From: Casuarina equisetifolia
Lineage: Eukaryota > Streptophyta > Magnoliopsida > Fagales > Casuarinaceae
Direction: 5' to 3'
Length of the DNA stretch: 64,000 nucleotides
NCBI GenBank assembly: GCA_028551475.1
Contig: CM052358.1
Span: 5,830,501-5,894,500 of the forward strand
The position numbers and the translations under genes are program-made. Under the pieces are notes generated by a model. The model was not told the DNA's origin. It worked only from the letters and a program-made list of their open reading frames with translations, and did not search any database. This document shows, in pieces, positions 13,434 through 25,500 of the stretch. The stretch's first letter is position 1, and each line of letters starts with the position of its first letter.

Positions 13434-15181
13434 CCAACCTTTTCCGGGGGGAAACAGCTTGTATAAAGGCACGGTTGGAAGACGTTGACAGGCTTGTGAT
13501 TTCAAGTCCTAATTGACGTCAAAAGTCGACAATCTTTCGTTCGTTTCATTCTTTTGTAGTTGGTGATCATAAAGGGTGGCACAAAGCTGTTGTAGCACAA
13601 TCTGTACAAGATGATGTGCTGAAGTAGCTCCTAATTGAAGCTATTGAAACTGTGTAAGTGTGCATATCACGAGTGGTTGCTATTAAGTAGTCCCTCGTGT
13701 TCCCGAAACTCGCTTCAGCCAAAATTATTACGGGCAAAATGCCCACTTCTTTTAGACTAACTGTTCAAGTTTTTCAGGATAAGTTGATTGACAGTAGAAG
13801 CATTATCAGATGAGGTTCTAATTGACAACTTCATTGCCCCGGTTCAAGGGGAAAGAATCACGCATTAAACTTTGGGAATGAATTAAACTATATTCCACCA
13901 AGAAGCGTTGGCTGCAATTTTAGGCATTTACTAACGTTACCTATTATCTCTTCACTTTAACTAAATTCTTAAAATAAAGTTTAAAAAACGTATTTTCTAA
14001 ATTATCTAGGATCTACTCGTTTCGCTTCAGCAAGTTTATTAAACGTTACTACAAAATATTTCAAAACTCACCTGCAAAGCCATCGCCTGAAGGACCCACT
14101 TAGACATAGCGTCGCCCCGTGAGAGGACGACCTCCATTGGCGTCCAGTTTCAAGGCTTTTCTAGGCTTCCTTTTGTCCTATAGTTTGGCCCGATCTTAAA
14201 TTTGTACTTTACAAATTCAAGCCAACCGTGGGGCCTCAAAGTTAATGAAATAGACAACTCATTTTCTCCCCACGTCAACGAAGCAACCGGCATCCAATGA
14301 CTATGGTTTATTAGAACCAGATCGAATTTTCGAGAGTTCCACACAACTTAGAAATGGCAAAAGAAATACATGAGACAACCGCGGGTCAAAACTCTCAATT
14401 CGGAGATTCGAGAATGAGAGGGGCTCCTTGGGATGCCAAAAAGGCTTAGGGTCGAAACCAGGCTCACTTTGCATCTTGAATAAACAATCAACGCCTTTTT
14501 GTCACTCGAGGCCAGCCAAAAGAAGCTTTTCGGTCCCCTTTTAGCTTTTCAACGGGGCGTGACGCCAGGTGTTCCTCGCCAGCCATGCGATTCAACAGAG
14601 AAGCTCGCTCCCGACAGAAAAAAAGACAACAACAAAAGACTGAGAAAACTCCCCGCCAATGACAAATTTCAAATCCATAAGCTCGCCACCCTAAGCCACC
14701 AACTGGCTATTATTTTATGGAGCGGTCAGCTTTCCAAAAAGGTACAGTAGTTGCAGAAAAGGTTCTTCCCCATCCAAGACCAACCCAAGCAATCGGAAGA
14801 GGTGGTCCACCAGGACCACGCCTGCACCACCGGTTCCCTCAGAAAGATGAGTTATTTCCTACTCGCTTCTAACTTTCCAGGTTTACATAATCATTCACCC
14901 GACAAGCCCCTTCCATACTTCGATATCAGAACAGAAAGTTTGAAAATCGGTGGCTTTACAGCACGGCTACCTTTCTCAAGTGGAAGAAAAAAAAATGAAC
15001 CCATCTCTTAAGAGCTAAAAACGGCGGTGTCAGAAGGTCCTTTTGATTCAATTACAATCCGAGCTCCTGAAGCAAGCCTGCAGGATATAATCAATACCAA
15101 AAGTCAACCAATATCAACACAAAGAACGAATGATATGATAAAATATGATAAACTATTTTGAAAATGAGGCAGATTCGACAC
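13434..15181. other. convergent intergenic region (CHY/RING 3' end to SOSEKI 3' end)
   Basis: Should contain both 3' untranslated regions. From 14499 to 15011 on the plus strand one frame stays open apart from a single TAG at 14748-14750: an 83-codon and an 86-codon stretch back to back, more GC-rich than the surroundings. The translations (starting near MSLEASQKKLFGP and QKRFFPIQDQPK) match no family I know and lack an obvious ATG at the left end. I treat this as non-coding or a decayed insert. Confidence 0.5.
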
Positions 15182-18100
15182 TTAACTTTCTTCAGTTATG
15201 ATCACCTTCTCCTTCTCCTCTTCTCTGAAGGAATCTATCCTCTTCGATATCCTTTTACCCAACGAAGGTTCTGTTATTCTTTTACTACCACCGTTTGATA
15301 CATTGGGAGCTACGGTACGTGAGATATTGGCCTCATCAGAAGAGATTCGTGGTCTGTTGTCTGTCACAGGAGATCTCATTGATTCACATCGCGGCTGCTT
15401 GCTCAATGAACTCTTAATAGATCGTGGGATACATTTTGACTGTCCAGAGTTTGGCTTCTCTGTGTCTTCCGTTGCATTAAATTGCTTGAGAGTCCTGGAA
15501 ATGAAATTCAGTTTTCATTACTTGGAGGACTAATTGCAGAAAAACGTGTAGGAAATCTCTGAACAAGGAGTGAGAAGAATGTCTATTATATGAACCGTAC
15601 TCCCAAAAGATACCAATATAGTCCTAGACTCATTCAATATGCTAAAGCTACCACAATACTTCATTTAATTCAAAAAATTAAAAAAAATCCGGATTCAAAG
15701 CAAACAAATCAAGACTAACAACAGAAGAGGCAAATATCCTATTAAGTTCTTACTAACCCAATTACATCAACGTTCATGACAATGCATTCCTACTATTTAT
15801 TTCTCAGTGTTAGAAAAGCATGCTTTGATGCTTTTATGCATGCATGTTCAGCTCAACCAAGTATGTGATCAAGCTTGAGACAATCATCGGGTCCGAATTA
15901 AACCCATGTTCCTTCACAGGCCTAAACAATCTTTGCAAGCAACGTAATGAAACATACATTAGACTGACAAGACTATGGACTCCCTAATTTCTACTAGTCC
16001 AGGTCGCATACTTATCTTTTCTTCAACTATCATTAAACATTCTCTCTACAAGTTCCTTTTGCCGCAGCCCTAGCTCATTCATGCACAACACCAAAGTGAT
16101 GTTAGCATAGCTTTTAAGCAATCAAGATTGGAACTAAAGCATGGTTTTAGCTTGTCTAAGAGGTTAATAAGTCTTGGCAATCCTCGAAAGTGATTGTAGG
16201 TACAGAAGATGGTCCACAAATCAAATGGTTCAGAAGAACGATTAGGAAGATGTCTCTCTGTTTATTGTTGTTGCCCTTCACCTTGTTACAACATCGTTTG
16301 AACAAATCCATGATTTCAGAAGTTCTAAAAAACGTCCAAATTAGTGAACTCTGTTCAGATCCGGTTGAACCTGAACATCTCTCCATCGCCAGTAGGAGCT
16401 ACTAAAAATACAAGCACAATTCCAACCCCACCCAGACTAAACTTTAGAAAGAACGATCCAGATAAATGAAAGAAAAGAAGAATCTATTATTCACGAAATT
16501 TGAACCTCTGATCTACCACATCAGTACCCCAACACTTATCCAACCCAAGCTCAGGCAGTTTCCCCAGAATGTGTGCTGTCAACTACAAAAACAATTCTTG
16601 TGCTTACCATTACGTTCAGAATATCAACAGCAGTAACATATAATATCATTAATATCTAATAATCAAGCCCTAGAGATATGTTGAAAAGATATAAATGTAA
16701 TGATAAAAGAATTGGAACCAGACTAACCCGGCAGCATTGCAGGAAGAAGAACGTTTCAGAGAATTAGCTCCGTTTCCTTCTTCCATAAGCATTTTCGTCT
16801 CAACCAAACTCCCACTAAAGTATTCTTTGTTTTCCAACCTCAGGCCCATCAGCCTTGGATTCTCCGTCAAGCAATCAAGCTCCGCCAATGTAAATGAAGC
16901 AGGGTACAATGGGGAGGGAAATTTAGAATTAGAGAACCTGGGTTTGTAGGTAGGAATAAGGCCAAAATTATTATCTTTCACTGATATTGACCCACATGAG
17001 ATCAATTGCATCAACACATTTGTGGCCTTAACCCTTGGATTGGAGGGCATTCGAATTTCTTCCTCCTCAAGAATCCTAAAACTGTTAATTTTACTAGCGT
17101 CAGCTCTAATTAAGGATTCCAAAGTTTCAGTCTTCCCACCCGATGACGATGCACTGGAGGTAGATGGAGAACCCGAATCCCTCGAGATCTCAACATTCTG
17201 TTTTGCATGTAAAACCTTACTGCGATGAGTCTCATTACATTCTGGTTCCACCAATCCGTCATCAGTCGAAACACCTCTTGTACAAGTTTCTCCACCCTTC
17301 GTTCTGCTTACATTTTCCTCGGTCTGCGTTGAAGCATCAGCTAAACCGTCACTCTTGTAGACCTTGTACTCCGTCAAGCTTAGAGAACCAACAAACGAAG
17401 AATTTTTGCCCACTCTGGACTCGGGAGAAACACTGGAAGAAGTGGGTAGTAGAGCAGGAGGAGAAAGCTCGTCGTCTTGGGAATGTTTTGCCTCCTTTTC
17501 ATTCATGCTGGAAGAAGAGGAAGATTCATCATGGCTTCTAGAAGATGCAGGATCGGGTAACTGTTTCAAACACTGCATTTTTATGTTCCGGACGGGACTG
17601 AACCGATCTGTAAAGGAAAAATCTAGATGTCAGGCATCCGTTTTACCGTGAAGTTGAATTATTAATCCAATCTCCTCCGTGAAAGAGAAACAAAGTGAAA
17701 GGGAAGCTTCAAATTTTCAATCTGGTATTGTCTGATATTTGAATAATGAAGAAATAAGCCAAATCAAACATAATCTCACGGCATTTGTACTGTGCTCTGT
17801 CAGGTGCAACACAATGCAACCGTACGAACATATAGAGAAAGAAAAAATGGAGAATACGAAACAAACATTGCCATTTTACCCGAATCAGACTCTTCGAAGA
17901 GCTCAGAGCCTTTGAGAACGTACTCGTTTCCATGAGCCGGAAGAATAAGATCATCTTCAGAAAGATCGTGCCACACAAAGCCATTCTTGTAGCTTCTGCG
18001 TTTTCATACAATAGAAGACCATGGGTTCGTTAGCAACATGAGAGAGAGGAGGAGAAAGGGGCGCCATTAAGTCTCACCTCTTACAAGACCAAGAATACGT

Positions 18101-18459
18101 GGAAGCCATCCCTCTGCCTCTCAGAACATTGAGCCTGTGAATCACATCTGCAGAAAGTCAACAACAACAAAAATGAGTCCAATTAGAAAGAGGATATTGG
18201 TGGGTGTGCGTAGTAGAAACGTGGGTGCTTCGTAACCTCTCAAGTAGAGGCCGTCGGAGGATGAGAGGGGCACCTCCATGAAATGGGGGTGCTCGAGCAG
18301 GCGGTTGCGGCAGAGATAGTAAAGCACAGGGACTTTGCGAATCTGGTGGTATTTGGGCGACTTCTCCCTCCAGACTTTGGCCCTCTCCGGACTCACTTCC
18401 CTTTGGTATTTGGTTATCCTCCCCTCCATCACCCTCAATCTCCCTTCACCTCCACTCAT
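15182..18459 (-). CDS. SOK3: SOSEKI (DUF966) cell-polarity protein, SOK3-like
   Basis: Five minus-strand exons: 18459-18237, 18147-18078, 17995-17880, 17607-16728, 15494-15182, joining to 533 residues. Exons 1-3 (residues about 20-115) encode the DIX-like polymerising domain: [70 protein letters not shown] long Ser-rich disordered part follows. The conserved patch [18 protein letters not shown] lies near residues 330-350, and the tail is basic and Ser-rich. SOSEKI proteins polymerise through the DIX-like domain and gather at cell edges and corners, recruiting ANGUSTIFOLIA to orient growth and division (known of the family). The penultimate intron (16727-15495) is about 1.2 kb. Assignment to SOK3 rather than another SOK comes from its place beside FIT and is an inference. 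The promoter region is shared head-to-head with LIG1. Confidence 0.9.
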
Positions 18460-19440
18460 CGTGAGGTCAAGAAACTACTTTGCAATCAGCTTCACCTTCC
18501 TGCTGTTACTTAATCCTAAAAGTCACCATCTTTAATTGTGTTTATTGAAATCTTAGGCGCAAAACGAGAAGCAAATCAGATCTAAGAATCTGCTAAGAAA
18601 GAGAAAGAATAACACACAAAACATATCGAACACCTAAAAAACATGAAGAAATTTTTAAACGGGAAGTAGTACTTAGTCACACGAACTCATAAGTGGAGGT
18701 GAAGTCTAGGAAATTCCAGAAATGAGGAAAAAAATGGGAGAGAACAGGACATTGCTGGTGCAACGACAAACGGCAAGCTAAACTAAAGAGAGAAAAGAGA
18801 AGTGCGTTGATTGATTGACTGAATGATTGAAAAGGAGAGAGAAGGGAAGGACCCGAGGGGAACCCAAAGCGGTCGTGAAATCCAGCATTTAATGCTTGGG
18901 AGAAGGATACACTGTTACCAGCCTCTTTAGCCGGGAGCTTCAGAGAGTGAAGAGAGACAGGACAGGACGGCAGAGCTGCGTCTACTTTTCCCCAGTCTTC
19001 TTCTTCTATCTTTTCTTCTTTCCCCTGTTTTATTCTTCGGTACCGGTTTTACCCCCGTTGAAGACCCTAATAATTGAATTGTTAATGCGTAACAAAATGC
19101 TTTTTCTTCTTCTTCTTCTTATCTGAATGTTACTCGGCCCCCCCCGGAGCACGAGCGGTGAATGGGGAATGTACTAAAAGTTAAGATGGGAATGATTTGA
19201 CAATAGCCCGGATGCTTCCTCTGCGGGAGTAACTGATGCGATTGGACTACCAGAAACAGGGATGCTTGTGGGGGTCGGATAAAGCCCCGTCGCTTGAGAG
19301 ATTAGAAATGGTGCATTATGCTGATTGAAAAGCTTGTGTACTTTGTCGTTACTTCGCCGCTCTTCCTTGCCTTGGAGGCAGAAACCCCCGTCGGTCCTTA
19401 ATATTGCTTTGAATGGGAAAAAGACCTCACATGACCGTGG

Positions 19441-19446
19441 CACGTG
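19441..19446. promoter_or_regulatory. G-box CACGTG upstream of LIG1
   Basis: Exact CACGTG palindrome within GGCACGTGCTTG, 140 bases before the first LIG1 ATG. G-boxes bind bZIP and bHLH factors; function here is unproven. Confidence 0.4.
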
Positions 19447-19529
19447 CTTGGGAGGGCCGGAGCTGGGGTCGCACATGGACAGACCGGGCAGGCTGAAGTT
19501 TTTGGACGGAATTCTATCTCATAACAAAT

Positions 19530-19538
19530 ATTCCCGCC
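19530..19538 (+). promoter_or_regulatory. E2F-type site in the LIG1 promoter
   Basis: ATTCCCGCC fits the plant E2F consensus WTTSSCSS. It lies about 48 bases before the first LIG1 ATG at 19586, a normal place for an S-phase control element. DNA ligase 1 is a classic replication gene. Confidence 0.6.
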
Positions 19539-19585
19539 ATTTCTGATTGGCTTCACTCCTCGACTTCACTGCCTTTCTTCCATTG

Positions 19586-22500
19586 ATGCACTCGCTTCGT
19601 TCATGCTGTCCGCTACGCCCCCTCCAGGCCCTCTCTTTATCGCGCTTCCCCACCCAACTCTGTTCTTTCTTCCCCATTCCCGAGCCCTTCTCTTCCTTCA
19701 AGCCTAGCTCCATTGCTATGTCGACGCGCCCTTCCGCTTTCGATGCCCTTATGTCTGGCGCTCGGGCCGCTGCCAAGAAAAAGCCCCAGCCCTCGTCTCC
19801 TACCAAACGCAAATCCCTGGATTCTAAGCCTCCCCTAAACCCTAGCGTCCCCGATTCTTCGCCGTCCCTGAACCCGATTTCCCATGAGTCGAGCTGCGGG
19901 CTCGAGGAGGAGATGGCAGCTAAGAAGAAGAAAATACATGCCGTTTGTACGGAGGATAGGATTGCGCAGTTGAAGAGCAAAATGCCGCAACTGAAGATGA
20001 AGGCCGGGGATTTCAGTCCGAAATCGGTTGCGTGCTGGGGCGAGGGCGAGCAGATTCCTTTCATGTTTCTCTGCTTGGTTTTCGATATGATTTCTAAGGA
20101 GACGGGGCGGATTACGATTACAGATATAGTGTGTAATATGCTCAGGACTGTCATGCATACTACGCCCGATGATCTCGTGGCGGTTGTGTACCTTTCGGCG
20201 AACAAGATTGCGCCGGCGCACGAGGGCACGGAGCTAGGAATAGGGGACGCTTCCATTATTAAGGCGCTCGCGGAGGCCTGTGGTAGGACTGAGGTGCAAG
20301 TGAAAAAGCAGTACAAGGTACGTGTTTTACGTGGTTTTGAATCTTTCTTCCCGAGTTTTGGTTAACTTAACACATCCAGTGCAAGATACTTGTCTATGTA
20401 ATTTTGTATGTGTTTATCCTCTGTTTAGTTGTGTAGCTCTTCTTTTATCATTAAATTGGGTTTCCGCGTTAGTGATATAATAAAACGTGCTGACAAAATA
20501 AGGTTTGCATTTTTCTGTTTCTCTAGGATCAGGAAAAGTCAAAGCGTCCGCTTGATTTAGGATTTCAAGACAAGTGACATTATCGATGACAGAGTTTCTT
20601 TTTCTCTTGGAAGGGTCGTAGAAAAGCAAAATTCCTAGGATTTAAGAGTTTCTGTTGGCTAATTATTGAATGGTAATGGATTCTTATGAGCATTACATCA
20701 GTTTCGAATTGTTCACTTCAATGCAGCTTTTGAGTAAAAAGTAAACCGTGTAGAAATTGCATTTCGTGGCATAATTCTTGGAAAGAAAATGAACAGAAGA
20801 GTTCGCATTAAGTACCACAAAACAGCAAGCAAGAACTTGGTAAAAAAACGTGGATCACGTTTTGTGGAAACTAACAGAATTGGATCATGAAGTTCTAACG
20901 GAATTGTTATTTTTGATGCTTGAACTTTGGGATTCAGTCATCTGGTTTATGACTGGTGCATAAATACTGTCGGTTTGGTACTGTTCATCCAATGACGTAG
21001 AAGCTGATAGATAATACGAATTGCGAGCACAGAAAAGCAGCTTTTTTTTTTTTCCTCGATGTGAAGTCACATTGGAAATCAATGGAAAGTTTGACATGAT
21101 CTGCCTTTGTATTGTTTTTCCAATCTTTCTGATTTATCTTGTGAACCAATAACTTTTTGACTTGTACTTTTTGACAGTTCCTTTCAAACTTACATTAGTG
21201 TTGTGGTTCAAATTATCAGGAACTGGGAGACCTGGGTCTTGTTGCAAAAGCAAGCCGTTCATCTCAATCTATGATGCGCAAACCTGATGCCTTAACTGTT
21301 ACCAAGGTTTTAAATACATTCCGGCTCATCGCTAAGGTGCACTATCTTCTTTTCAGCATAAGTTTCAGAGTTAGACTCCTGCTTTGGCCATGGATTGATT
21401 TGTTTTGAATGTTGATTGGGAAATTCATTATGCTTGTTGCATCAGATAGTATATGTCTTACTTTGCTTTCATATTATTTGAACATTTGATGAATGTTGCT
21501 CTGTTTTGTTTATGGTTAAGTGTCAAAGATAGTGCCTTAATTACTGTTTCTGGAAAATGGTCTATCCGATTCAGAAGACTGATATACTCTGAATTAACCT
21601 AACTTAAACATCAGTAGTAGGACTGTGTTCTTCATTATGTAGCACTGTGCTTTCTCCTCTTCTCTTTTTTTTTTTTTTTGGTTCAACTCTGGGTGGCAAC
21701 TGCTGATCTCTGCTTCTTTCAGATTTCGACCTGATTGTGGTCCAAACTTTTTAAAATATATATGAGAGAGTTGTACTAGGATCCTTTCAGCAGGACTTGA
21801 CAGTTCATGATAATCCTCAGTCAGTAGACTATCTTGGAATGGGAATCATTTGAAGCTTTCAATTTTCTGGTTCATTCAGGTTGTGATATTGAAAGCTCTG
21901 TTTTGGTTATGCTTCTGAAATAATTTGTTACTGACATCTTCATACATGCTGTACTATTACAGTTATGAAAAAGAACATGCATCTTTTATTTCTTTTATCT
22001 TTTTTTTAGGGACATAGCCCATCTCAGAGAATATTGAAAACCTTGTGGTGGGATATAGATATATATAATTTTCAAAGCACTGCTTTTATGTTAAACTCGG
22101 TGTCTTCTTGTTCATTGGTAGGAATCGGGGAAGGACAGTCAAGAGAAGAAAAAAAACCATATCAAAGGACTACTTGTTGCTGCTGCTGATTGTGAACCAC
22201 AATATCTAATTCGTCTCCTTCAGGTTGCAAAGCAGTCATCTATTTAGTTATTTGCTTGCCGACCTGTTTTTGTCTGTTGTAAGCATTCTATTATTTCTTT
22301 TGCAGTCAAAGTTGCGTATTGGGTTGGCGGAACAGACCCTATTAGCTGCATTGGGTCAAGCTGCTGTATATACTGAAAAACATTCTACACCACCTCCAAA
22401 CATCCAGGCCCCTCTTGAAGAGGTCAGTTTTTTCTGTTCTTTAGATCATAAAACATGCTGCGCAATGTCAAAACCTATGACTCAATGGAATGCTATGTAT

Positions 22501-25500
22501 GAAATTTTTGCCTAGGTAGATGTTCTAGTAAAATGAAATTCAGATGAAGAGAAGAGGAGAGAATAAGAAAAGGAGGTAGAGGACAAGAGAGGGTAAGGAA
22601 TAGTTATCCCTTCTTTGTTTGGAACCTTTATAAATAATCAGGGGGGAAAGAAAAGTCTGCAGTTTTTACAATTGTTAGTTTCATGGTGGCAACTAGAGTA
22701 GCCATAAATTATGTGTAAGTTGACAATAGAGTACGCTAACTGATGAGGGCTTGTGTATAATGAATTATTAAGAGTAGCCATAAGTTATGTGTAAGTTGAC
22801 AATAGAGTACGCTAACTGATGAGGGCTTGTGTATAATGAATTATTAAGATATAAAAGGAATTGAATGGAAATTCATTAATTTCTATTCTCTCCTCAAGTT
22901 TCCCAATTTGAGTGTATACAAAAAAGTGGCTTTTGGGGGGGGGGGGTTACTGTACCCCTCCAATCTCTTCAGATCCTCTTCTCACCAAAAGCTACATCCA
23001 ACAGGGGGAAGGTAGTTCCCACCCTTTTTTCATGTATTACTCCCCTGGCCAAATGCACTGTTTAGTTTGAAAGTTGTTATTTTTCTCAAGGGTTTTGTGA
23101 TATTAAATGTGATTTGATTACCTTAATGATTTTGTACGTCACTCATGTGTCCTCTTTTTTCAGGGGTTTGTGCCTGGGTTTTTCATACCGTTGGCTTGAA
23201 TGTCTTCACATTTCTGTGGGGGAAAATATGCTTATTTGTCTCATACAGAGCTTAGAAATCACCCTTATAACAAAGATACATATTTTTTTAAGTACCTTAT
23301 TCCTTCAGGTGAAGACAAAAAGAACTATAGAGAATGGCTTATCAAGAGTGTGGAATACCCCATATTGATAGTATCAAGAAAAACAGGCCAATTTTATTGA
23401 TGAGCCCAGGATAGTTCCTAGTAAATACTCCATCAAGTGTATGATGGGTCAATTCTCTGCAGGGTCTGAGAATGCCGGCTACTGAGTTCAGACATCTCGC
23501 ATACCATAAAAAAATGGAATCTTTTCCAGCATCTTTGCTGTGGACTGATGTCTTCCATAGCTCATAGTACATTCCCTTTACGAGTTGTGAGTAATGACTG
23601 GTTTACTTTTTAAATTCCAGCCTTCTGTTTGATGCGAGAATTAGAGGATCCTATAGTAGTTGGAACCATTCTTTCTTCACCATTGTTGCAGGTTGATGCG
23701 TTTCTGACCTGTGGCCGAGTTGGTGATTTATTTATTATAAGCATTCTGAGGGACCATTATAATTGTGCTTAAGTTACTGTGTCGTTTTCTTTGAACTTGC
23801 GTAACTTTCTTTTACTTGAGCATCTACTAAGCGTTTCATAATTACTTTGCACCAGGCTGCAAAGATTGTTAAGCAAGTGTACTCTGTACTCCCTGTCTAT
23901 GATAAAATAGTTCCTGCCCTTCTCAGCGGTGGTGTGTGGAATCTTCCACAGACATGTGACTTTACACTTGGTGTCCCAGTTGGACCTATGCTAGCAAAAC
24001 CAACTAAGGGAGTATCCGAGATTGTAAGTAAATTCCAGGATATGGAGTTTACCTGTGAATACAAGTATGATGGGGAGCGTGCTCAGGTGCTACTGGCTAG
24101 TCAAAAAAATAAATGTCATGCTTTTAGTAGTGCATATATTCATGTGCTAACTTAACTTGTTTGGCACAGATACATTACCTGGACAATAATTCTGTTGAGA
24201 TATACAGTCGAAATGCTGAACGAAACACTGAAAAGTTTCCTGATGTTGTCATCGCAGTTTCAAGGTAGATCTCCATTGTTGGCAATGCTTCCCGCCAGCT
24301 ATATAGGGTGTATCGGGAACAATCTCTTTAGAATGTCAACTTAATGAAGGGGTTTTGCATATCTTTGTTTGCTAAAGGGATTTCATTGGTGAAATAGAAC
24401 CTGCAGTTACCAATGGAATGTCAAAGCACTGAGCATTTTCTTTGCTCTATCACTGTACTATTGATCTGTTCACAATGCTATATCACGTGCTGTCCTTTGG
24501 TATAAATTAATCTGGTGAGAATTTGTAGTTGTGTCCAATTGTTTGTTCAGGTTGTTTGTGGGGGTTGTATGGGCTAAAAAGCACTACATAAGGTCTACTT
24601 TCGTGATGCCTGGTCTGTTTGATGGTAGTCATACAGACTTTGTGCTGAGTTTCTGATACAAAAACTATAACTTCTGGTAGCCATGCTGCAGATCAGCACC
24701 AATGAAGTTAGTTAATTGACTTTGTGCTGACTTTCTGATACAAAGTTTATAACTTATAGACGCCATGCTGCAAATCAGTACTGATGAAGTTTGTTAACTT
24801 ATTTTCCAAATCTGGTGATCTGTATTTGATTTTCACTATCATCTTAAAAGTTAGCAAAATAATGTGACTACTGAAAGGTTTTAAACTTTCTGAGAGCTTT
24901 CTTTGTTGCTTTTGGCAGTTCTGCAATTTAGGACAGTACATACACAATTACTGGTCAGTGTTTCATCATCCTTTGTTGTTGCTAATGCTCACTGTCAGTG
25001 TGCAGGTTGAAAAAGTCATCTGTTAGATCATTTGTGCTGGATTGTGAACTTGTAGCTTATGACCGGGAAAAACGAAAAATTTTGCCCTTCCAGGTAAACT
25101 GTCTTTACTTTTAGTTGAGATATATCGTTATATGTACATTAAAATGATTTGACACCTTGGGAATGAAAGATTTCTATATCAATCAGAGTTTCAAAAGGGA
25201 AACAAGTACATAATACCAGCAAAGTCATTTGTTTATAATTATAAAAGATGAGTGAAAGATGTCTAAAGAATAGTATGTGAGAAAGGAAACTTCGGGATCC
25301 AGATTAAATGACTACTAAAAAGTTGACCACTAAATAAGGAGAATTGACGTAACTTTGTTAAGGCAGCCACATAGGGAAACTATTTTGAAACCTTGAATTT
25401 GCTTCTCTGTTGTTATATAGTTGATAAGATATATGTCATTTCACTCATTTATTAGTTCACAAATCCGTTGAAGCAAAGGCTAAATTAGCAATATTTCATA

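Larger units (their letters stand above)
18460..19585. promoter_or_regulatory. shared divergent promoter region SOSEKI / LIG1
   Basis: About 1.1 kb between two start codons pointing away from each other. It holds a G-box core CACGTG at 19441-19446, an E2F-type site at 19530-19538, and pyrimidine-rich runs (around 18990-19120) with a C8-type run near 19140. No coding signal. Confidence 0.6.
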
